Both the position numbers and the translations under genes were made by a program. The notes under the pieces are model-generated. The model was not told the origin of the DNA. It ran no database searches and was given only the letters and a program-made list of their open reading frames with translations. DNA of 64,000 nt from an uncultured Opitutia bacterium (GTDB taxonomy: Bacteria; Verrucomicrobiota; Verrucomicrobiia; Opitutales; Opitutaceae), in contig CAITWF010000059.1 of NCBI GenBank assembly GCA_903896015.1, forward strand, positions 62,001 through 126,000, written 5' to 3'. This document shows positions 44,809-52,185 of the stretch, piece by piece (position 1 is the stretch's first letter; each line of letters opens with the position of its first letter).

Positions 44809-45186
44809 ATGCATACCTCATCCGTCAGTGGTTATGGTCAGAATGTCCGCGTCCTCCGAGGGTTTACCCTCGTCGAAATCATGATCGTGGTTGTCATCAT
44901 CGGCATGTTGGCCGCGATGGCGATCCCGGGATTCCAAAAAGTCCGCAATGCCTCGCAAGACAAGGCCGTGCTCAACAATGCCCGACAGCTGGCCGCCGCC
45001 GCCGACCAGTATTTTCTGGAAAACGGCGTCACAACGGTGGACCAGACGGGCTTGGTGGGTTCGACCAACTATGTGAAGTCACTCAACCTCGTCGCCAACG
45101 AGACCTATCCGAGTGCGTTCACGCAGGCCGTGGCGATTACGGTGACGGGCATTGCGGGCTCGCGCACAATTACCTACGGTCTGTAG
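44809..45186 (+). CDS. Type IV pilin / type II secretion pseudopilin-like protein
   Basis: About 125 residues from the ATG at 44809 (an ATG at 44764 is an alternative). The prepilin cleavage motif is VRVLRG/FTLVEIMIVV, with the conserved Glu5 after the cut, followed by a hydrophobic helix (IVVVIIGMLAAMAIPGF). The globular part has ARQLAAAADQYFLENG. A prepilin peptidase would process it. No other pilus or secretion gene is in the window. A strong terminator follows, so it is transcribed alone. Confidence 0.9.
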   Translation: MHTSSVSGYGQNVRVLRGFTLVEIMIVVVIIGMLAAMAIPGFQKVRNASQDKAVLNNARQLAAAADQYFLENGVTTVDQTGLVGSTNYVKSLNLVANETYPSAFTQAVAITVTGIAGSRTITYGL

Positions 45187-45210
45187 TCTCCGCGACCCCG
45201 TTTCAAACTT

Positions 45211-45248
45211 CGCCGCCGACCCGTCTTGGGTCGGCGGCGTTTTTTTTC
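45211..45248 (+). terminator. Strong Rho-independent terminator of the pilin gene
   Basis: Perfect 12-bp arms CGCCGCCGACCC (45211-45222) and GGGTCGGCGGCG (45228-45239) with loop GTCTT, followed by eight T. It starts 25 bases after the pilin stop. Confidence 0.95.
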
Positions 45249-45317
45249 GCGACGCCCCGTCGTCTCTCCGGGTTTGCAAATCGCGGCGTTCCGCGCGTGA
45301 TTCGGCCTTCGTCTCCC

Positions 45318-45851
45318 ATGCGCAGTTTTTTCTATTTGCTCCTGCTCGGTGTCATCCTCGCCACGGTCGCGATCGTTGTGCGCTCCGGAATCATCGCGCG
45401 CAAGAATCCCGGCCGCCCCATCAACAGCGCGATGCGCGAGGCGATGAACGCAGACAACCCCCAGTGGACCGGCGATGACGCCCTGCTGATCGCGCAAACC
45501 TACCCGACTGCCCACAAGCTTTCTTCCGGCCTGCGCTACGTCGTCCGCGCCCCCGGCGAGGCTACCCTCACCCCGCAAATCGGCGACGAGGTTATCTGCA
45601 ACTACGCCGGCCGGCTCCTTGACGGCACGACGTTCGACAGCTCTTACACGCGCGGCGTGCCGTTCACGTTTCGCGTCGGTGCCGGCAACGTGATCAAGGG
45701 CTGGGACGAGGCGTTTCTCCTGATGCACAAGGGCGAAAAACGCACGCTCATCATCCCCTACTGGCTCGGCTACGGCGAAAAAGGTCAGCCGCCGAAAATC
45801 CCCGGCAAGGCCACGCTCATCTTCGAGGTCGAGCTGCTCGACTGGCGCTGA
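45318..45851 (+). CDS. Membrane-anchored FKBP-type prolyl isomerase
   Basis: A 177-residue protein: an N-terminal anchor (FFYLLLLGVILATVAIVV), then one FKBP domain from about residue 75. The family pattern is clear: GDEVICNYAGRLLDGTTFDSS, FRVGAGNVIKGWDEAFLLM, GEKRTLIIPYWLGYGEKG and the closing LIFEVELLDWR. It would catalyse proline isomerisation in periplasmic proteins. The ATG at 45318 gives the anchor directly. Confidence 0.92.
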   Translation: MRSFFYLLLLGVILATVAIVVRSGIIARKNPGRPINSAMREAMNADNPQWTGDDALLIAQTYPTAHKLSSGLRYVVRAPGEATLTPQIGDEVICNYAGRLLDGTTFDSSYTRGVPFTFRVGAGNVIKGWDEAFLLMHKGEKRTLIIPYWLGYGEKGQPPKIPGKATLIFEVELLDWR

Positions 45852-45858
45852 TCTGCGC

Positions 45859-46083
45859 TCACTCGTGGTGGCGCGTGAGCGGCGCGCGCAGCCGATCGAT
45901 CAGCCCACTGTCGAACAACCGCTTCTTCTCGCCGACTTCCACCGTGTCGAGTTGCGCGGTGACAATCGTCATCGCAAGCAACGTGCCCTGCGCCACACGG
46001 CGGGCCAGCACGCGGCCCTTCACTTTTTTCGGCACCGACGCCTTGACGGCAGCGGAGATAATTTTGACGGCGCGACGCGGCAT
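45859..46083 (-). CDS. Small basic hypothetical protein
   Basis: A 74-residue basic protein from the ATG at 46083 (46167 is a longer alternative). Pattern: RAVKIISAAVKASVPKKVKG, a short hydrophobic segment (GTLLAMTIVTAQL) and EVGEKKRLFDSGLIDRL. I do not recognise it. It lies tail-to-tail with the FKBP gene, 7 bases apart. The reading frame on the other strand is also open, so support is moderate. Confidence 0.5.
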   Translation of the reverse strand: MPRRAVKIISAAVKASVPKKVKGRVLARRVAQGTLLAMTIVTAQLDTVEVGEKKRLFDSGLIDRLRAPLTRHHE

Positions 46084-46167
46084 GACGGCGAAGAGTCCGA
46101 CCCATCGCCCGCGCGTTTGCTCCTCAAAAATTATTAAATCGCGGTGACGCCGCCGCCCAACCGTCAC

Positions 46168-47823
46168 TCACTTTGCCGGCACGACCGGCATCGCCGGCTT
46201 CGCGATGATTGGCGGCGCGTCGTCGGTCGCGCGCGGCCGGCGATAATTCACCCCGAGCCGATCGAAGCGTGCGAGCAGCGCGGGCAGCCGCGTCTTGAAA
46301 TCCGCATAGTCGCGCTTCTCGCGCGGCGACCACATCACCTCGGCGAGTGCGCTCAGCCGCGGCCAGGCGCGAAACTCCACTTTCGGCCAGCCCTGCAACT
46401 GCTCGCTCCACAACTGCCCCTGCGCGCCGAGCACATGCGCCTGAAACTGCGGTTCCAGTTCGGCCGGCACCGGCTCGAACGAATAAACTTTTTCCAGCTT
46501 CAGCGGCCCGCGTCCGATCTTTTCGCCCTCTTCCTCGGTCGTGCCTTCGTTGTAGTCGAAATACGTGTGCGAGGTCGGCGTCATCACGACGTCGTGGCCC
46601 TCGCGCGCCGCGCTGATCGCCCATTTTACGTCACGCCACGCCATCATCGTCGCGCTCGGCGCGAGGCCGCCCTCCTGAATTTCATCCCAGCCCACCAGCC
46701 GCCGGCCATGCGCCGCCAAATATTGCTCCGCGTGCCGGATGAAGTAGCTCTGCAACTCGTGCGCGTCCTTCAGGCCGTTCGCCTTGATGAAGGCCTGCGC
46801 TGTGGGCGACGCCTCCCACTGATCTTTTTTCGCCTCGTCGCCGCCGATGTGGACGAACCCGCCCGGGAACAGCGCGAGCACCTCGCCGAGCACCTCATCG
46901 AGAAACTGAAACGTCGCCGGCTTCGGCGCGTAGAGATACGAAAACACGCCCCACTTGATTTGCACCGTCGGCGCGAACCCCGGCGCATCGTCGTTGCCGA
47001 GCGCCGGATAACTCGTGATCGCCGCGGAGCTGTGCCCGGGCAGTTCGATCTCGGGCATCACGCGGATGAACCGCGCCGCCGCATAGGCCACGATCTCGGC
47101 AACTTCGTCCTGCGTGTAGAACCCGCCGTGCGGGATGCCGTCGTCGATCTTGTTGCCGCCGGAGAGCGGCGACGAGGCCCGCCACGCGCCGATCTCCGTG
47201 AGCTTCGGATATTTCTTAATCTCGATCCGCCAGCCCTGATCCTCGGTGAGGTGCCAGTGAAACACGTTGAGCTTGTGCAGCGCCATTTCGTCGAGGAACC
47301 GCTTCACCTCCGCGACCGTGAAAAAATGCCGGCCCACATCGAGCAGCGCCCCGCGCCAGCCGAACCGCGGCCGATCGGTGATTTCCAGCGCCGCCACTTC
47401 GGCGCGTCCACTCGCCGCGCGAATGCCACCGTGCTCCAGGTCCGGCGGCAGCAACTGCCGCAGCGTCTGCATGCCGTAAAACACGCCCGCCGCCGTCGCG
47501 CCCCGAATCGTCACGCCGCCCGCGTTGCTTGAGAGCTTGTAGCCCTCGTCGCCGAGTTCATCTTTCAGCGCCGCCTCGATCGCGAGCGTGATGCCGCCGG
47601 TGCCCGTCGTCGCCACTTGCAATCCGCTCCAGCGTGCGAACCAGCTCGCAATCGGCGTGGTCGCCACATCGGCATGAAGCTTCGTCTCCGCCGTGACCAC
47701 GAACGGCGCGCCCTCCGTCAACGTCAGCGCGGCCGGCGCCGGAATAATCGCGGGCGCGGCGATTAGATTTTTCGCGAGCGCGAGGGACAGCAGCAGGAAT
47801 GTTCGGAGCAGCGGTGTTTTCAT
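46168..47823 (-). CDS. Glycoside hydrolase family 20 beta-N-acetylhexosaminidase
   Basis: A 551-residue exported enzyme (signal peptide KTPLLRTFLLLSLALAKNLIA). The N-terminal GH20b domain (about 25-145) precedes the barrel, which contains RGALLDVGRHFF, LNVFHWHLTEDQGWR, MPEIELPGHSSA and the catalytic Asp-Glu in VHIGGDEAKKD, then GWDEIQEGG. It releases terminal GlcNAc/GalNAc, as from chitin oligomers, glycans or peptidoglycan, by substrate-assisted catalysis. It stands on its own. Confidence 0.95.
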   Translation of the reverse strand: MKTPLLRTFLLLSLALAKNLIAAPAIIPAPAALTLTEGAPFVVTAETKLHADVATTPIASWFARWSGLQVATTGTGGITLAIEAALKDELGDEGYKLSSNAGGVTIRGATAAGVFYGMQTLRQLLPPDLEHGGIRAASGRAEVAALEITDRPRFGWRGALLDVGRHFFTVAEVKRFLDEMALHKLNVFHWHLTEDQGWRIEIKKYPKLTEIGAWRASSPLSGGNKIDDGIPHGGFYTQDEVAEIVAYAAARFIRVMPEIELPGHSSAAITSYPALGNDDAPGFAPTVQIKWGVFSYLYAPKPATFQFLDEVLGEVLALFPGGFVHIGGDEAKKDQWEASPTAQAFIKANGLKDAHELQSYFIRHAEQYLAAHGRRLVGWDEIQEGGLAPSATMMAWRDVKWAISAAREGHDVVMTPTSHTYFDYNEGTTEEEGEKIGRGPLKLEKVYSFEPVPAELEPQFQAHVLGAQGQLWSEQLQGWPKVEFRAWPRLSALAEVMWSPREKRDYADFKTRLPALLARFDRLGVNYRRPRATDDAPPIIAKPAMPVVPAK

Positions 47824-47851
47824 GCGGGAATTTTGATTGGGGCGAAAACGA

Positions 47852-48637
47852 TCACAGGCCGACGAGCGCGCCGTTGCGTTTGATCCAGTGCTCGGCGTCG
47901 CGCCAGCCGGGGCACACCTCCTCGACGCGCTCCCAGAAGCGCGCGGAGTGGTTCATTTCCCGCAGGTGCATCAGCTCGTGATAAATGATGTAGTCGCGCA
48001 CGAAGTCGGGCGTCTGCACGAGCCGCCAGTTCAGCGAAATCGTGCCGCCGGCCGAGCATGATCCCCAGCGCGAGCGCTGGTTGCGCACGCTCACTTGCTT
48101 CACGTCCATGCCGGTGAGCGCCGCGAGCTCCCACGTGCGCGCCGGCAGTTCGATCCGTGCGCGCCGCGCAAACTGCGCCTCAAGCGTAGGACGCAAATCG
48201 CCGTCGAGCCGCGCGGCGCGAAACACATCCGCCGCGACGCACACGTGCGGTTTCGGGCCCACCGTCGCCACGCGAATCTCCGCCAGCTCGCCACGCCACA
48301 ACACGCGCGTGCCAATCGTCCAGACTTCGGCGGCACGCGGCCGGTGCCGCTGGCGCTCGCGCGCGCGCTCGAGCCAGTCGGTATGTTGCGCGACAAAACG
48401 CTCGGCCTCGCGCACCGAGCCGCGCACCGGAATCGTCGCGACCGCGGTGCCGTCGCGGCGCAACGTGAGCCGATAGCGCCGCGCCCGCGGACTGCGTTCA
48501 AACACGATCGCGGGGTGGACGGACACCGGCGTCACCGCGCGCGCGGCACCCGCCGCGTGCGCCGGCGGCGGTGAATGGTGCACGCCGGAGGCCGGTGAAA
48601 AAAGTCCGAACAAATCCTGTTGTTGCTCCACGCCCAT
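47852..48637 (-). CDS. YgjP/SprT-like M48-related metallopeptidase
   Basis: A 261-residue soluble protein. The zinc motif YIIYHELMHLREMNHSARFW and the preceding QRSRWGSCSAGGTISLNWRL block are diagnostic of the YgjP (DUF45) family. The N-terminus contains RRYRLTLRRDGTAVATIPVRG, also typical. The function of the family is unclear; members accompany restriction or stress loci elsewhere, but not here. It lies 28 bases upstream of the GH20 gene. Confidence 0.9.
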   Translation of the reverse strand: MGVEQQQDLFGLFSPASGVHHSPPPAHAAGAARAVTPVSVHPAIVFERSPRARRYRLTLRRDGTAVATIPVRGSVREAERFVAQHTDWLERARERQRHRPRAAEVWTIGTRVLWRGELAEIRVATVGPKPHVCVAADVFRAARLDGDLRPTLEAQFARRARIELPARTWELAALTGMDVKQVSVRNQRSRWGSCSAGGTISLNWRLVQTPDFVRDYIIYHELMHLREMNHSARFWERVEEVCPGWRDAEHWIKRNGALVGL

Positions 48638-48647
48638 GAAATCGCAG

Positions 48648-49088
48648 CTAGATTCGCACCGTCTCCCAACGCGTCAACTTTCCATCTGCCACCGTGAGCC
48701 AGGCCCAGCTGGCCGCACCTTCACGCGGACGCGAGATGGCGCCGGGGTTGAGCCAGCGCACGCCGCGGATCGTTTCGTCGCGGGCCACGTGCGTGTGGCC
48801 GTGCAGCACGACCTGTGCGTTCGCCGGCACGTGTTCGCTGGCGGGCGGGATATGCGTGAGAAAAAAATTCACGCCGCCGCGCTCCAGCTCGAGCGCGAGC
48901 GGCCAGGCGTCATTCGCGTCGCAGTTGCCGCGGACGACGCGCACCGGCGGCCCGAGCTGTTCGAATTCGACCAGCACGTCCGGCGAGCACACGTCGCCAA
49001 GGTGCCAGATTTCGTCCGCCCCGTGCAGCCGCTCCGGAAGACGCGGCGGGACCCGGTCATGGGTGTCGGAGATCACGGCAATGCGCAT
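48648..49088 (-). CDS. YfcE/MJ0936-type metallophosphoesterase
   Basis: A 146-residue single-domain phosphoesterase. Metal motifs in order: VISDTHDR, WHLGDVCSP, VRGNCDAND, LTHIPP and LHGHTHVA. The length and motif spacing match YfcE, a phosphodiesterase of unknown physiological substrate. It is divergent from the Y-family polymerase (66-base gap) and 10 bases upstream of the YgjP-like gene, probably co-transcribed with it. Confidence 0.92.
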   Translation of the reverse strand: MRIAVISDTHDRVPPRLPERLHGADEIWHLGDVCSPDVLVEFEQLGPPVRVVRGNCDANDAWPLALELERGGVNFFLTHIPPASEHVPANAQVVLHGHTHVARDETIRGVRWLNPGAISRPREGAASWAWLTVADGKLTRWETVRI

Positions 49089-49154
49089 CGCCCAAGGTTA
49101 GACGCAGCCGCGCGGCATTTGACAGCGGTTTTTCGCGGACAAACATCTGCCGCC

Positions 49155-50447
49155 GTGCCTCTCGCCCTCCGCAACCTCGCGATCGATTTCGATTCGTTCT
49201 TCGCGTCCGTGGAGCAGCAGGAGCGACCCGCCTTGCGCGGCCGGCCGGTCGGTGTGGTGCCCGTGATGGCGGAGACGACGGGGCTCGTCGCGATCAGCCT
49301 TGAGGCGAAGCGGCTCGGGCTGAAGCGCAACGCCCGCGTGTCCGAAGCGCGCCAGCTCTGCCCCGGCATCGCGATCGTCGAGTCGCGGCCGGAGGTTTAC
49401 ATCGACTACCACCGCCGCCTGAAAGCCGCCGTCGAGCGCTGCATCCCGGTCAAAAAGATCCAATCGATCGACGAATTCGAGTGCGAGTTGACGAAGGATT
49501 TTGCCGAGGCGCCCGAGCGCGCCCGAGCCCTCGCCCGCCAGATCAAGACCGCGATCGCCCGCGACGTCGGCGAAATCGTGTGGTGCTCGATCGGGATCGG
49601 ACCGAATTGGTTCATCGCGAAACTCGCCTCCGACATCGACAAGCCCGACGGCCTGCTTGTCCTCGGCGAATCGGATCTGCCGGGAAAGCTGATCGAGCGA
49701 AACCTGAAGCTCGCCGACTTCACCGGCATCGGGCCGAACATGGATAAGCGCCTCCGCGCCGCCGGCATCGACACGATTGAAAAACTTTACGCCGCGAGCA
49801 GCGGCCAGCTCCGTGCGATCTGGGGCAGTGTCGAAGGCGCGCGGTTTCACGCGTGGATGCGCGGCGAACCCCAGGAGCGCGCCCAGACTAAGCACAACAC
49901 GATTGGCCACGGCCACGTGCTTCCCCCTGAGGGTCGCAACCACGCGACCGCGCTCGCCGTGCTGCACCGCCTGCTGCAAAAAGCCGCGATGCGCCTGCGT
50001 CACACCGGCCACTACGCCGGCAGCCTGAACGTGTCGGTGCGTTACCGTGACGACGTGGAGTGGCGCGCCGATCGGCACTTCAACGAGACACAGGACACGC
50101 TGCACTTCACGCACGTGCTCAACGAACTCTGGGCCGCCCGCCCGCGCGAACACCAGCGCCGCGTGCCGCTGCAAATCAGCGTGATGCTCGGCCGCCTCCT
50201 CGAAAGCAGCGCCCACACCGGCGACCTCTTCGATCAAAAAACCGAGACCACGCGCGGCCGCCTCCACTCCGCGATCGACGAACTCAACAAGACGTTCGGC
50301 AAGAATTCCGTCTACTTCGGCGGCGCCCACGGCGCGACCGACTACGCCCCGATGCGCATCGCCTTCACCCGGATCCCCGAGCCCGAGCTGGAGGAGATCG
50401 ACGCGTCGCGAAAGGGCCGGCTGAAACCGAAGAAGGAAACAGGCTGA
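49155..50447 (+). CDS. Y-family DNA polymerase
   Basis: A 430-residue translesion polymerase starting at GTG. The palm has Asp11 in LAIDFDSFFASVEQQ and Asp106-Glu107 in QSIDEFECELT; SIGIGPNWFIAKLASDIDKPDG is the SxGIxxNK-type stretch with Trp in place of Lys. An HhH-like segment follows (LADFTGIGPNMDKRLRAAGI), then the little-finger domain. All catalytic carboxylates are present, so it should be active, unlike ImuB. No LexA-like box or ImuA/DnaE2 partner is visible nearby. Confidence 0.92.
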   Translation: MPLALRNLAIDFDSFFASVEQQERPALRGRPVGVVPVMAETTGLVAISLEAKRLGLKRNARVSEARQLCPGIAIVESRPEVYIDYHRRLKAAVERCIPVKKIQSIDEFECELTKDFAEAPERARALARQIKTAIARDVGEIVWCSIGIGPNWFIAKLASDIDKPDGLLVLGESDLPGKLIERNLKLADFTGIGPNMDKRLRAAGIDTIEKLYAASSGQLRAIWGSVEGARFHAWMRGEPQERAQTKHNTIGHGHVLPPEGRNHATALAVLHRLLQKAAMRLRHTGHYAGSLNVSVRYRDDVEWRADRHFNETQDTLHFTHVLNELWAARPREHQRRVPLQISVMLGRLLESSAHTGDLFDQKTETTRGRLHSAIDELNKTFGKNSVYFGGAHGATDYAPMRIAFTRIPEPELEEIDASRKGRLKPKKETG

Positions 50448-50472
50448 CGCACGCTGCGCCTCACGGGTCTCG

Positions 50473-50952
50473 TCAACGCCCGCGCTTCGCCGCGATCGCC
50501 TTCAGCTCCTTCACCGCCAGCAAATCCTTCTCCCGCCCGACCGCCTCCTTCGCCGTGATCAAATCCTCAAGGGAAATCACGGGGCACTTCCGCCCGAACA
50601 GCGGGATTTCCACCGCGGTGCGCCGCAGTCGCGCGTAGTCTCCGACACCGAGAATACTGGAGAGCACATCCACAATTCCCCCGTCGGTTTCCAAGCAGAG
50701 ATTATCGATCGGCGTGCCGGCCGCCGGGTGTTCGAGGAAGGACAGTTTTTTGTGCGTCATGCGATGCACTGGGTGCAAATCCGCCAGCACCATTCGTAAT
50801 TTTTCCACATTCTCCAGTGAGAGCACCGCGCACACATCGAGATCGTTTGTGACCAGCGAAGAGCCGTGCATCACGCCGGCGTAACCGCCGACGACGACAA
50901 ACTCGAAGCCGGCGTCAGCGAACCTCTGAAGCAACAGGTGCAAGCTTTGCAT
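50473..50952 (-). CDS. Nucleotidyltransferase-fold protein (AbiEii/MNT-like)
   Basis: A 159-residue protein with a minimal nucleotidyltransferase pattern: FVVVGGYAGVMHGSSLVTNDLDVC holds the GG...DxD active site, and VDVLSSILG the third carboxylate, followed by PVISLEDLITAKEAVGR. Such proteins act as toxins or antitoxins, or modify tRNA. Its start overlaps the small upstream gene by 38 bases in another frame, as in toxin-antitoxin pairs. The context is housekeeping. Confidence 0.82.
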   Translation of the reverse strand: MQSLHLLLQRFADAGFEFVVVGGYAGVMHGSSLVTNDLDVCAVLSLENVEKLRMVLADLHPVHRMTHKKLSFLEHPAAGTPIDNLCLETDGGIVDVLSSILGVGDYARLRRTAVEIPLFGRKCPVISLEDLITAKEAVGREKDLLAVKELKAIAAKRGR

Positions 50953-51112
50953 GGGCGGCTCCGGCCTCTCTCAGGGCCAGCACGAGTTCCAACGCAGATG
51001 CGTGTCGCAGCGCGCGCTCCTCCGGTGACAGCGCGAGGTTCGAATCCAGCAAATCCAGATCGAATCCCGCTCGGCAGGCCGCTTCGACGTCAGGATCGAT
51101 CGGCTGATTCAT
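50915..51112 (-). CDS. Small protein paired with the nucleotidyltransferase
   Basis: A 65-residue acidic protein from the ATG at 51112 (MNQPIDPDVEAACRAGFDLD). Helical stretch ERALRHASALELVLALREAG. It overlaps the nucleotidyltransferase start by 38 bases on the same strand, so the pair is translationally linked. Its size and order suggest the antitoxin-like partner. I recognise no named family. Confidence 0.65.
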   Translation of the reverse strand: MNQPIDPDVEAACRAGFDLDLLDSNLALSPEERALRHASALELVLALREAGAAHAKLAPVASEVR

Positions 51113-51197
51113 CCCGGATATGGTTGGCCAGCCTTGCGCCGGCGGCAAAGCATAATTCGGGCAAAGCGTGTTCCTGTGCCCCGCCAAAACCCCGCCC

Positions 51198-51226
51198 TTG
51201 ACACCCCCCGGTCCGGCGGGCACCAC
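51198..51226 (+). promoter_or_regulatory. Possible rpmH promoter (-35 box)
   Basis: A perfect TTGACA (51198-51203) lies 48 bases before the rpmH ATG. The expected -10 position (51221-51226) reads CACCAC, a poor match, so only the -35 is supported. Confidence 0.3.
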
Positions 51227-51250
51227 TGACCCTCTTTTTCTTCAAAAGTC

Positions 51251-51388
51251 ATGCAACCCACATTCCGCCCGCACCGCAAAAAGCGCGCCCGTAAGATTGG
51301 TTATCGCGCTCGTATGGCCACCAAAGGCGGCCGCAAAGTCATCCGCGCCCGTCGTCTCAAAGGCCGCAAGCGCCTGACGGTCGTCTGA
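51251..51388 (+). CDS. rpmH: 50S ribosomal protein L34
   Basis: A 45-residue, highly basic ribosomal protein. The translation opens [19 protein letters not shown], then [20 protein letters not shown], the universal L34 pattern. It is followed by rnpA, yidD and yidC as in most bacteria. No Shine-Dalgarno sequence precedes it; the leader is pyrimidine-rich (CTCTTTTTCTTC). Confidence 0.97.
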   Translation: MQPTFRPHRKKRARKIGYRARMATKGGRKVIRARRLKGRKRLTVV

Positions 51389-51438
51389 GGTCGTCCGCTG
51401 CCTCGCGCGGCCGCGACGTTTCGCCCAGCCACGGTCCC

Positions 51439-51825
51439 ATGCGTTTCCGCCCTGAGCAGCACCTGCGCCGCCAGAGCGACATTCGTGCCGCGCGCGAACA
51501 GGGACGCCGTGTGGACTGCCGCGCCTTTACGATTTGGTGGAAACGCCGCGAAACGCCCGCTGAAGGCGCAACGGTTTCCACTGCGCCGCGAGTCTGCGTG
51601 ATCGCCTCAACGGCCGCCGTCGGCCACGCTGTCCGGCGCAACCGCGCCAAGCGCCGCCTGCGCGAAGTTTTCCGCGCCCAGCAAAACTTCGTGCCCGCCG
51701 GCTGCGATCTTCTGCTCATCGCCCGCGCCGCCGCCACCGATCGACCGATTCCGGAGCTCGCCCAGAAGTTTTCCGACGCGTGCCAGCAGATGGCCGCCGC
51801 GGCCAAGTCCGCCTCGTCCTTGTGA
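51439..51825 (+). CDS. rnpA: Ribonuclease P protein component
   Basis: A 128-residue RNA-binding subunit that assists the RNase P ribozyme in tRNA 5' maturation. The family signature [17 protein letters not shown] is present, with the N-terminal [16 protein letters not shown] and central [10 protein letters not shown]. It follows rpmH, and its TGA overlaps the yidD GTG start (GTGA at 51822-51825). Confidence 0.95.
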   Translation: MRFRPEQHLRRQSDIRAAREQGRRVDCRAFTIWWKRRETPAEGATVSTAPRVCVIASTAAVGHAVRRNRAKRRLREVFRAQQNFVPAGCDLLLIARAAATDRPIPELAQKFSDACQQMAAAAKSASSL

Positions 51826-52133
51826 GCGAGTTCGCCGCCAACCTCTTCGCCTTCCTCGCGTCGCTGCCCGCCCGGACGCTGCTCGCCGCGATCCGCATTT
51901 ATCAGCGCACCCTCTCGCCCGCGCTCCCGGCGCTGTTCGGGTCGGCCTGCGGCTGCCGTTTTACGCCGACCTGCTCGCACTATGCGGCCGACGCCGTACG
52001 TAAGCATGGCGCGATCTTCGGCGCCTGGCTCGCCGTGCGCCGCCTGGCAAAATGCACGCCATTCCACCCCGGCGGCTTTGATCCGGTGCCGGCGCGTCGC
52101 GCACCGCCGCGCTGTGCTCGCGTGACCGCATAA
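51822..52133 (+). CDS. yidD: Membrane protein insertion efficiency factor YidD
   Basis: A 103-residue protein from the GTG at 51822. The YidD core [19 protein letters not shown], then [21 protein letters not shown], with the conserved Cys pair and TCSxYA, and [15 protein letters not shown] are all present. It is a small peripheral membrane protein aiding YidC/Sec insertion. It is translationally coupled to rnpA, and yidC follows 52 bases later. Confidence 0.95.
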   Translation: MSEFAANLFAFLASLPARTLLAAIRIYQRTLSPALPALFGSACGCRFTPTCSHYAADAVRKHGAIFGAWLAVRRLAKCTPFHPGGFDPVPARRAPPRCARVTA

Positions 52134-52185
52134 TTTTCCGCTCTCGCTTTCGTTTCGCTCCCGACCTTTTCCCACTCTTTCGTTC

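Noticed and set aside
49089-49154. LexA/SOS box before the Y-family polymerase
   Set aside because: A TTGACA is present at 49119 but no palindromic SOS-like box and no good -10 could be recognised.
51113-51250. Chromosome origin beside rpmH
   Set aside because: rpmH-rnpA-yidC is often near oriC, but I see no dnaA, dnaN or clustered TTATCCACA-type boxes in the gap.
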